A DNA stretch of 21,605 nt from a virus: IMG/VR virus record IMGVR_UViG_3300008459_000482, positions 1 to 21,605 of that record. One strand, given 5' to 3'. Below the pieces are notes generated by a model. It ran no database searches, was not told the origin of the DNA, and saw only the letters and a program-made list of their open reading frames with translations. This document shows positions 15,432-21,262 of this stretch, piece after piece. Every line of letters starts with the position of its first letter. Within the stretch, counting starts at the first letter, position 1. A program made the translations under genes and the position numbers.

Positions 15432-16040
15432 ATGAGATTAAAACAATATTATACATTAGATGAGATAACCGTTAATTTATTTACATCTGGATCCGAATGG
15501 ATGTTAGAAGATGGGACTGAATATATTGGATCATACCATAAGTATATTACAAATGAAATATATACTGAAACTGCATGGAATCCAAACAAGTCTGTAAAAT
15601 TAATAAAATATAAACCATCTGATAAATTAGTAGATACATACAAAAAAATAAAAAGTGTAACTACTAAATATCAACATGTTAATCCATACGTAGTTGTATT
15701 ATCAGCTGAAGCTATCAACACAGGTATATTTACTCGGTACTTTATACAAAAACAAAATGATTTTGATATCATAGAAATAGATCAGAAACAATATCAAAAA
15801 TGGCAAAATGGTCAAATTGATCCTAATTTATATAAAGCTATTTCGATTATTTGGACTATAAAAGGAAATGCAACTGATATTAAGCAACATGGTGTTACAG
15901 TATTGTCTGTTAGTAATAAAAATAAAAAACAAGTACGGTTAGCAGAAAAACAAATGCCAGGTATTTCTAAAAAATTAACTAACTATTCTGAGTTTTATTT
16001 AAATTCAGATATCGTTACACCTAAAGATATTAACGCATAA
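15432..16040 (+). CDS. Virion-associated protein candidate of unknown function
   Basis: A 202-residue protein. I use the ATG at 15432: a strong GAGGA (15422-15426) ends five bases before it, whereas the in-frame start at 15414 lies inside the hub gene. The N-terminal part, 'YTLDEITVNLFTSGSEWMLE', 'DGTEYIGSYHKYITNEIYTE', resembles a short domain I recall in many environmental phage tail regions with the pattern 'LYT.G.E....DGTEY.G.YH'. The C-terminal half ('DFDIIEIDQKQYQKWQNGQI', 'YKAISIIWTIKGNA', 'RLAEKQMPGISKKLTNYSEF') is mixed alpha/beta. It directly follows the hub and is the last gene before the replication block, so a baseplate or virion role is likely. No catalytic motif is visible. Confidence 0.65.
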   Translation: MRLKQYYTLDEITVNLFTSGSEWMLEDGTEYIGSYHKYITNEIYTETAWNPNKSVKLIKYKPSDKLVDTYKKIKSVTTKYQHVNPYVVVLSAEAINTGIFTRYFIQKQNDFDIIEIDQKQYQKWQNGQIDPNLYKAISIIWTIKGNATDIKQHGVTVLSVSNKNKKQVRLAEKQMPGISKKLTNYSEFYLNSDIVTPKDINA

Positions 16041-16042
16041 AT

Positions 16043-16071
16043 TTGGTTTATTAATTTATTATTCATATAAT
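16043..16071 (+). promoter_or_regulatory. Sigma70-like promoter before the polymerase gene
   Basis: TTGGTT (16043-16048), a spacer of exactly 17 nt and a perfect TATAAT (16066-16071) fill the 39-base gap after the previous stop. Transcription would start near 16078, only one or two bases before the ATG at 16080. No Shine-Dalgarno sequence is present. This suggests host-polymerase control of the replication block, but chance is possible in AT-rich DNA. Confidence 0.45.
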
Positions 16072-16079
16072 TATACTGT

Positions 16080-17402
16080 ATGGTAGTAGATGATTTAATA
16101 GATTTAAATGCGTTATTCACATATATACAAGATAAAAAGACATTATTAGTTCCGGTGTTAGCAGATCCAAATTTGCATGCATCTCAAAATAATGTAACTT
16201 GTATATATGTTTATACTGAAGATGACGTGGAACGCATAGTACCCATACGCCACACTGAACAACTTATATCATTTTCCGAACATTTAACTAGGTTTCTAGA
16301 ATTAACAGACATCTTTGTATATGATAAGAAACAGTGGCTTCAATTAGGAGGAAATGATGCCGTATGGGATATCAAGACACTTTGGTGGTATACTTACGGA
16401 GAAGCCTATGATGAAACACATTACTATACCACAGCTCATACATTTTATTGGAGACGTCATCAATCATTAGCTAATGTGAATGCACTTATACCGTTAATGC
16501 AACATTTAGCAATGTGTCAGAAAATACGAAAATATGCTTGGCCAATGTGTTTGAATTCTAAATTAACAAATTCATATTTACAGTTCAATGAAATATATCC
16601 GGCAGTGTTTGCATCAATTGAACAAAACGGATTGCGAGTTAATGAAGAATTTAAATCACCAGATTTGATTACTAATAATTTTGTGTTTAGCAATTATCAT
16701 TATCATACTACGACAGGTAGACCCTCAAATGCATATCGAGGATTCAACTATGCGGCAATGAACAAGGAGGATGGTACGCGTGATGCATTTTGTAGTAGAT
16801 TTGATAATGGTGCTTTGGTTGAAATGGATTTCGATGCATACCACGTTAGATTGATTGCTAGATTGATTGGATATAATTTACCTGCAGGTTCTGTGCATGA
16901 ATATTTTGGTAGATTTTATTTCGATACCAACACATTATCAGAAGAACAATATGACCAAGCAAAACAAATAACATTCCGATTGTTATATGGTGGTATTGAT
17001 TCTGAGTTTTTATCAATTCCATTTTTTAAACAAGTTAACGATTTTATTTATGATTTGTGGAGACAATGGAAAGCAAATGGATTTATAAAGACTCCGGTAT
17101 TGAAACGAACAATTAGTTCCGAGACAATAAAAAACATGACAGCAAATAAACTATTCAATTATTATTTGCAATCAGTTGAAACTGAAGTGTCTGTTCAAAA
17201 ATTAAATCAAGTTCAAAAAATATTATCAGAATATCAAACTTGCATGATATTATATACATACGATTCAATTTTATTTGACGTACCTGTAACAGAAGCCAAG
17301 GAAATTTTGCCTAAAATTAAGAATATTTTAGAGGCAGGCAATTTTCCGGTCAAAGTTAAAGTTGGAGGTATTTATAGTAAAATGAATAGTATTACGTTAT
17401 GA
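16080..17402 (+). CDS. Minimal, divergent family A DNA polymerase
   Basis: A 440-residue protein carrying the Pol A palm and fingers motifs in order. 'TTTGRPSN' (210-217) matches the conserved TGR-x-S segment, with Arg214 at the place of Klenow Arg668. Motif A is 'VEMDFDAYHVRLIARLIG' with catalytic Asp250. Motif B is 'AKQITFRLLYGG' with Lys295, Phe299 and Tyr303 for Klenow Lys758, Phe762 and Tyr766. 'NYYLQ' (360-364) keeps the N-x3-Q pair. Motif C is 'LYTYDSILFDV' with Asp395. Differences are marked: His255 at the Glu710 place, Tyr291 at the Arg754 place, and YDS instead of HDE. Residues 1-150 have the length and some order of a 3'-5' exonuclease domain, but I see no D-x-E or Y-x3-D active site. 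It presumably replicates phage DNA; activity needs testing. It ends in a four-base overlap with the next gene. Confidence 0.85.
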   Translation: MVVDDLIDLNALFTYIQDKKTLLVPVLADPNLHASQNNVTCIYVYTEDDVERIVPIRHTEQLISFSEHLTRFLELTDIFVYDKKQWLQLGGNDAVWDIKTLWWYTYGEAYDETHYYTTAHTFYWRRHQSLANVNALIPLMQHLAMCQKIRKYAWPMCLNSKLTNSYLQFNEIYPAVFASIEQNGLRVNEEFKSPDLITNNFVFSNYHYHTTTGRPSNAYRGFNYAAMNKEDGTRDAFCSRFDNGALVEMDFDAYHVRLIARLIGYNLPAGSVHEYFGRFYFDTNTLSEEQYDQAKQITFRLLYGGIDSEFLSIPFFKQVNDFIYDLWRQWKANGFIKTPVLKRTISSETIKNMTANKLFNYYLQSVETEVSVQKLNQVQKILSEYQTCMILYTYDSILFDVPVTEAKEILPKIKNILEAGNFPVKVKVGGIYSKMNSITL

Positions 17403-18424
17403 CAATAGATTCAATAATAACCGAATGGACATATAGACTACCTAAAGGGTATCCAACATCAGATTCAGACTATGAAATTCTTCGAAGTGTATTATCTGAA
17501 ATGACCGCATTATCTGATCAGGCACAACAATTAATAATCGATCGTGCTAAAGGTAATAATACAAAACAACTAACTATCATAAAAGAAGGATCTCCAGATT
17601 ATGATGCTGCGATTAGATCTAGATTAAAAATACCTGAAGATCAACCAATTCCTCCGGTTACTGGAACATATGCATTACAAAAAGGTCCAATGTCACTAAA
17701 GCCAGAAGATGCTAGAATATTTAATGCGTTATGGCCAGAGACAATGAATAGTGCGATAATTGGAAAAGGTGAGATTGCATTATATTGGTTATATCAATAC
17801 CAAAATCCATCAGTTGATACATTTGATAATAGAGGTGATGATCAGCCAGATTTAACAATTGGTAGCGATGATGTTGAAGTAAAAAGTTATCCATCCCACA
17901 ATGCGAGAATTGGGTTAGGTCGATTCCAAAAATTTAAATCAACTAGACAATTAGTTTCAATTGTATTTGGTATTCATACATTAGCACAAACATTTGGTAG
18001 TAACAAATCAGAACGCGTATTTTCAGATTTAGCTTTCGGCGGTAATGAATTAACAGAAGCATTTAAAACATTTATTGCTGTTGATAGTTTAGCTCAAAAA
18101 GTTGAATTAATTGAATCATTTCCTATATTTAAAAGTTTGTTTGATCAGATTGATTTAGTAAAACAAGAATTAAATTTATCCGGAGATCAACCATATGAAC
18201 CACAAGTTGCAGCTGCAGTTTTACTTAGAAGAATATTAGAAGAAAAATTAGATGTTAAGCCAGGTGATGATGGTTTTATTATAAATACTAGTAGTAAAAA
18301 TCCAGAAGATATATTTGCATATCAAATTAATTTTGAAGCATTAGAACCAGAAACGATATTAGCAAATGTGGTTATTAATGGTGGAACTATTGAAGCAAAT
18401 TACAAAAACCTATTTGGCTTATAA
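17399..18424 (+). CDS. PD-(D/E)XK nuclease-like protein coupled to the polymerase
   Basis: A 341-residue protein whose ATG overlaps the polymerase stop (ATGA). The N-terminus 'IITEWTYRLPKGYPTSDSDYEILRSVLSEM' resembles a short domain I recall from other environmental phage proteins. Residues 121-162 contain a plausible PD-(D/E)XK site: helix 'GKGEIALYWLYQYQ' with Glu125, then 'DDQPDLTIGSDDVEVKSY', giving Asp151, Glu160 and Lys162 (PD-x8-E-V-K). The remainder, after 'RIGLGRFQKFKSTRQLVSIV', is mostly helical with no further motif recognised. This points to a metal-dependent DNA nuclease, perhaps a recombination or repair enzyme, a host-DNA degrader, or a substitute proofreading or processing partner for the polymerase. 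The function is inferred from the motif and the coupling only. A nuclease-fold structural protein is an alternative. Confidence 0.6.
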   Translation: MTIDSIITEWTYRLPKGYPTSDSDYEILRSVLSEMTALSDQAQQLIIDRAKGNNTKQLTIIKEGSPDYDAAIRSRLKIPEDQPIPPVTGTYALQKGPMSLKPEDARIFNALWPETMNSAIIGKGEIALYWLYQYQNPSVDTFDNRGDDQPDLTIGSDDVEVKSYPSHNARIGLGRFQKFKSTRQLVSIVFGIHTLAQTFGSNKSERVFSDLAFGGNELTEAFKTFIAVDSLAQKVELIESFPIFKSLFDQIDLVKQELNLSGDQPYEPQVAAAVLLRRILEEKLDVKPGDDGFIINTSSKNPEDIFAYQINFEALEPETILANVVINGGTIEANYKNLFGL

Positions 18425-18435
18425 GGAATACAAAA

Positions 18436-18822
18436 TTGAAAACACAATTACTGTGCACATTTGCACATAAATCAGATATAAATATAATAACAGAATATAT
18501 ACAGAATAACTATGAGATACCCGAATCTCGTATATTCATATTCTCAAATGCAAATGTACCTAATAATTTATATTGTACATACAATGCGTTAGATTCAAAC
18601 AGACGAGGTCAAAACACAATTAGCATACACCGTAAAAAAGAAACAAATACATTGTATACGGTTAATGCTTTAAATGAAGTTATCCGGGTAGTAAATAATG
18701 GAGTATTAGATAAGTCATATCAGTTAGATTGGACAGCATATCAAAATTCATTTATACTTACTGATGACAATGGTTATCGAGTTATTAATTTAGTATTTTT
18801 CAAGAAAATTGCTTGGAATTAA
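18436..18822 (+). CDS. Conserved phage protein of unknown function, TTG start
   Basis: A 128-residue protein beginning with TTG at 18436. An AAGGA (18423-18427) upstream, overlapping the previous stop codon, and 'MKTQLLCTFA' as a sensible N-terminus support this start. The sequence is compact and mixed alpha/beta: 'LLCTFAHKSDINIITEYIQN', 'NLYCTYNALDSNRRGQNTIS', 'IHRKKETNTLYTVNALNEVI' and 'LDKSYQLDWTAYQNSFILT'. I recall proteins with the 'HRKKETNTLYT.NALN' stretch in many uncultured T4-like phages, always without a function. It follows the nuclease-like gene by 11 bases and probably belongs to the replication operon. Confidence 0.72.
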   Translation: MKTQLLCTFAHKSDINIITEYIQNNYEIPESRIFIFSNANVPNNLYCTYNALDSNRRGQNTISIHRKKETNTLYTVNALNEVIRVVNNGVLDKSYQLDWTAYQNSFILTDDNGYRVINLVFFKKIAWN

Positions 18823-18829
18823 TATTTAT
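18822..18829 (+). promoter_or_regulatory. Late-promoter-like element ATATTTAT before the gene at 18855
   Basis: ATATTTATTTATATATTAT starts at the last base of the previous stop codon and ends 25 nt before the ATG at 18855. It is the only such gene-proximal copy in the replication block, which suggests that this one gene is expressed late. Confidence 0.45.
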
Positions 18830-18854
18830 TTATATATTATAAGAAAAAGTAATA

Positions 18855-19223
18855 ATGATAAAGTTAAAAAAACTATTAGGCGAAGCTGGGTATAAAGGTG
18901 ATACTTATTATAGTCGTGGAGAATGGTTTAGTAGAAGCGATGACAAAGCATCATTAGCAACAAAAACTAAACCAGAATGGGATGCATTTGTAGATAAATA
19001 TAATAGTATGCCTGGGTTTGAAACTACAACTAAAGCAGATGGTAAAACATATAGTGCCGAAATTAAAAATTTAGAAACTGGGTTGCGATGGATAGTTCAA
19101 AGTAACGGAGGTAACAATTGGTCTTATATCGGTCGTAAGGTAGGATATACAGGAAACCCAGAATTTTTACGCGATGTTGAAGCACTTATAGCAAACTTTG
19201 AAGAAATAAATGGAAACATTTAA
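18855..19223 (+). CDS. Candidate capsid-internal (ejected) protein with T4-type capsid-targeting leader
   Basis: A 122-residue protein. Its first ten residues, MIKLKKLLGE, followed by Ala, resemble the capsid-targeting sequence of T4 internal proteins (MKTYQEFIAE/A). In both, Leu or Ile is at position 8, Glu at 10, and cleavage would follow the L/I-x-E site used by the T4 prohead protease gp21. The remaining 112 residues ('YYSRGEWFSRSDDKASL', 'TKPEWDAFVDKYNSMPGFET', 'TGLRWIVQSNGGNNWSYIGR', 'PEFLRDVEALIANFEE') look like a small folded, roughly charge-balanced domain with no Cys. It has a late-type element upstream although it sits among replication genes. The inferred role is packaging in the head and delivery with the DNA. 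The short motif could be chance; no enzymatic function is recognised. Confidence 0.6.
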   Translation: MIKLKKLLGEAGYKGDTYYSRGEWFSRSDDKASLATKTKPEWDAFVDKYNSMPGFETTTKADGKTYSAEIKNLETGLRWIVQSNGGNNWSYIGRKVGYTGNPEFLRDVEALIANFEEINGNI

Positions 19224-19290
19224 TATTAAAAAAATTAACAACTTACTTGGAATTACCGCATTAATTATCTATTATATAATTAATAAATAA
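19210..19290 (+). CDS. Possible 26-residue membrane peptide
   Basis: An ATG at 19210, overlapping the end of the previous gene by 14 bases, opens a frame ending in TAA at 19288-19290: METFNIKKINNLLG, then a hydrophobic stretch 'ITALIIYYII' and NK. It is long enough to cross or insert in a membrane only marginally. GAAGAA upstream is a weak ribosome-binding site. It fills most of the otherwise empty gap before the ssDNA-binding protein gene. Such short frames occur by chance in AT-rich DNA, so this is a low-confidence call. Confidence 0.22.
   Translation: METFNIKKINNLLGITALIIYYIINK
19253..19280 (+). promoter_or_regulatory. Promoter candidate before the ssDNA-binding protein gene
   Basis: A perfect TATAAT (19275-19280) is preceded 16 nt upstream by a poor -35 match, TTACCG. 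Transcription from here would start near 19287 and give an A/U-rich leader of about 36 bases ending in AAAGG and the ATG at 19323. The site overlaps an inverted repeat, so promoter and RNA-hairpin readings compete. Confidence 0.3.
19260..19284. repeat. Perfect 9-bp inverted repeat in the ssDNA-binding protein leader region
   Basis: ATTAATTAT (19260-19268) and ATAATTAAT (19276-19284) are exact reverse complements around a seven-base loop. If transcribed from upstream, this gives a weak hairpin followed by almost 40 unstructured A/U-rich bases up to the ATG. T4 gp32 represses its own mRNA by binding an unstructured A/U-rich leader next to a folded element, so an autogenous operator is possible but unproven. 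Confidence 0.35.
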
Positions 19291-19322
19291 CATAAATTAA
19301 TAATTTAACAAAAGGCAAAATT

Positions 19323-20087
19323 ATGGCTTTAAATTTAGACGCTATCAAAGCGAAACTTAACCAATTAAACAAGAGTGACGAAAAGAAAAACAACTTGTGG
19401 AAACCTGAAGCAGGTAAAACTCGTATTCGTATCGTTCCTTATGTACACAGAAAAGATAATCCGTTCTTGGAATTATATTTTCACTATGACATTGCAAAAA
19501 AATCAATGTTATCTCCAATCAGTTTTGGGAATGCAGATCCAATCGTAGAATTTGCAGAAAAGTTAAAGAAAACGGGCGACAAAGATGAGTGGATCATGGG
19601 TCGTAAAATTGAACCTAAAATGAGAACATATGTTCCTGTTATCGTTCGCGGTAAAGAAGCAGAAGGTGTTAAATTTTGGGGATTCGGTAAACAAATCTAT
19701 ACTGAATTATTATCAATTGTATCAGATCCAGATTACGGCGACATTACAGACTTAATGAATGGTCGTGACATTGATGTTGAGTTTACACCAGCAGAAGGTG
19801 GAGGTTTTCCTAAAACTACAATTCGTGTAAAACCAAATACACAACCAGCAACAGACGATAAATCAATTGCTGAGAAAATCATGAACCAACCTGAAATCAC
19901 TGACATTTTTCCTGAACCATCTTATGACGAATTACAAAAAGCGTTAGAAGATTGGATGAATCCTGAAAATGCAGATGCAGATGTAGAAACATCATCAAGC
20001 ACAAGCGAAGACACATCAGCATCAACAACTACAAAAACACCTAAAGTGGAAAACGTAGCTGATGCATTTAATGATTTATTTAACTAA
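19323..20087 (+). CDS. gp32-like single-stranded DNA-binding protein
   Basis: A 254-residue protein. The N-terminal helix 'LDAIKAKLNQLNKSDEKKNN' and 'LWKPEAGKTRIRIVPYVHRK' match the basic N-domain and first strand of gp32-type proteins. The core contains 'NPFLELYFHYDI', 'DPIVEFAEKLKKTGDKDEWI', 'MRTYVPVIVRGKEAEGVKFW', 'FGKQIYTELLSIVSDPDYGD' and 'DIDVEFTPAEGG', an OB-fold layout. The C-terminal 45 residues are acidic and Ser/Thr-rich and end in 'VADAFNDLFN', the tip that typically recruits replication partners. T4 gp32 binds zinc through His and three Cys; this protein has no Cys at all, so that site is absent. It coats ssDNA at replication and recombination intermediates, here next to RecA and a flap nuclease. 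The AAAGG ribosome-binding site is seven bases before the ATG. Confidence 0.85.
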   Translation: MALNLDAIKAKLNQLNKSDEKKNNLWKPEAGKTRIRIVPYVHRKDNPFLELYFHYDIAKKSMLSPISFGNADPIVEFAEKLKKTGDKDEWIMGRKIEPKMRTYVPVIVRGKEAEGVKFWGFGKQIYTELLSIVSDPDYGDITDLMNGRDIDVEFTPAEGGGFPKTTIRVKPNTQPATDDKSIAEKIMNQPEITDIFPEPSYDELQKALEDWMNPENADADVETSSSTSEDTSASTTTKTPKVENVADAFNDLFN

Positions 20088-20098
20088 GGAGTAACGAA

Positions 20099-21262
20099 AT
20101 GGCAAAGAGTAAAAGCAAACTAGAACTGGAAGATGCTTTAGCAAACACATTAGCAGAAAGCATTAATAAACAGTTTAAAGGGCAATCATTAAAAACTGCA
20201 TTCTTTTTAGAAGGCGATGATGATTCTCCTAGTAATGTATCCGAATGGATTTCATCTGGTTGTGATATGCTCGATTTAGCAATTTCAAATCGACCGAACG
20301 GAGGATTCCCAGTAGGTCGAATTACTGAAGTTACCGGATTAGAAGCATCAGGTAAATCATTATTAGTATCACATGTAGTAGCAGAGACACAGAAAAAAGG
20401 TGGCTTAGCAGTTTATATTGATACTGAGTCAGCATCAAGTGCTGAATTTATGTCAGCTATCGGTATTGATTTAAAGACAATGTTATATGTTCCATTAGAG
20501 ACAATTGAAGAAATATTTGAAACGATTGAAACTATAGTAGAACAGGTTAGAAAATCAAACAAAGACCGATTAGTTACAATTATTGTAGATTCAGTAATGG
20601 GAGCTTCTACTAAAATAGAAATGGCCGCTGAATATGACAAAGATGGTTATGCAACTAGTAAATCAATCATTTTATCTAAAGCAATGCGTAAAGTTACAAA
20701 CTGGATTGCTCGAGAAAATATTTGTTTGATATTTACAAATCAGTTACGAACAAAATTAGGTGTATCTTTTGGAGATCAATGGACAACATCAGGTGGTAAA
20801 GCAATTCCATTCCACGCATCAGTAAGATTGCGTTTAAAGAATACCGGAATGATTAAAGCAAAAATCAATGGTGTTGAACAAGTAGTTGGTAGTAAAACAG
20901 AAGTGCAGGTTGTGAAAAACCGTATGGGTCCTCCACATAGAAAAGTAAACTATGACATTTACTATGATAGTGGAATTGACAATTACGGTGGTTGGTTGGA
21001 AATTATGAAAAAGTTCGATTTAGTTAAACAAGCAGGTGCTCATTACACATTAGATGATGTTGATATTGAAACTGGTGAAACGTTTGGCGAAATTAAATTT
21101 CAATCAAAGAACTTCGTAGAAAAGGTTATAGATAATAAAGAAGTAAAAGATCGTTTATATGCTAGAATTTGTGAAGCATACATTTTCAGATACCAAGCAG
21201 GTATTGATGGTGGTATAGATGATGTTATTGTTACGGATGAAGTTTACGATGAAGAAGGATAA
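20099..21262 (+). CDS. recA: RecA-type recombinase (functional counterpart of UvsX)
   Basis: A 387-residue ATPase. Walker A is 'GLEASGKS' (80-87), followed by 'GGLAVYIDTESA' with the catalytic Glu110 and Walker B 'VTIIVDS' ending at Asp164-Ser165. 'FTNQLRTKLGVSFGDQW', 'TTSGGKAIPFHASVRLRL' and 'VVGSKTEVQVVKNRMGPP' correspond to the DNA-binding loop L2 region and the following strands of bacterial RecA. These are much closer to RecA than to T4 UvsX. The end keeps 'DNYGGWLEIMKKFDLVKQAG' and a helical C-domain, then an acidic tail, 'VIVTDEVYDEEG'. The N-terminal helix 'LELEDALANTLAESINKQF' is in the place of the polymerisation segment. It forms filaments on ssDNA and drives strand exchange and recombination-dependent replication. 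AAGGAG precedes the ATG, 12 bases after the gp32-like stop. Confidence 0.92.
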   Translation: MAKSKSKLELEDALANTLAESINKQFKGQSLKTAFFLEGDDDSPSNVSEWISSGCDMLDLAISNRPNGGFPVGRITEVTGLEASGKSLLVSHVVAETQKKGGLAVYIDTESASSAEFMSAIGIDLKTMLYVPLETIEEIFETIETIVEQVRKSNKDRLVTIIVDSVMGASTKIEMAAEYDKDGYATSKSIILSKAMRKVTNWIARENICLIFTNQLRTKLGVSFGDQWTTSGGKAIPFHASVRLRLKNTGMIKAKINGVEQVVGSKTEVQVVKNRMGPPHRKVNYDIYYDSGIDNYGGWLEIMKKFDLVKQAGAHYTLDDVDIETGETFGEIKFQSKNFVEKVIDNKEVKDRLYARICEAYIFRYQAGIDGGIDDVIVTDEVYDEEG

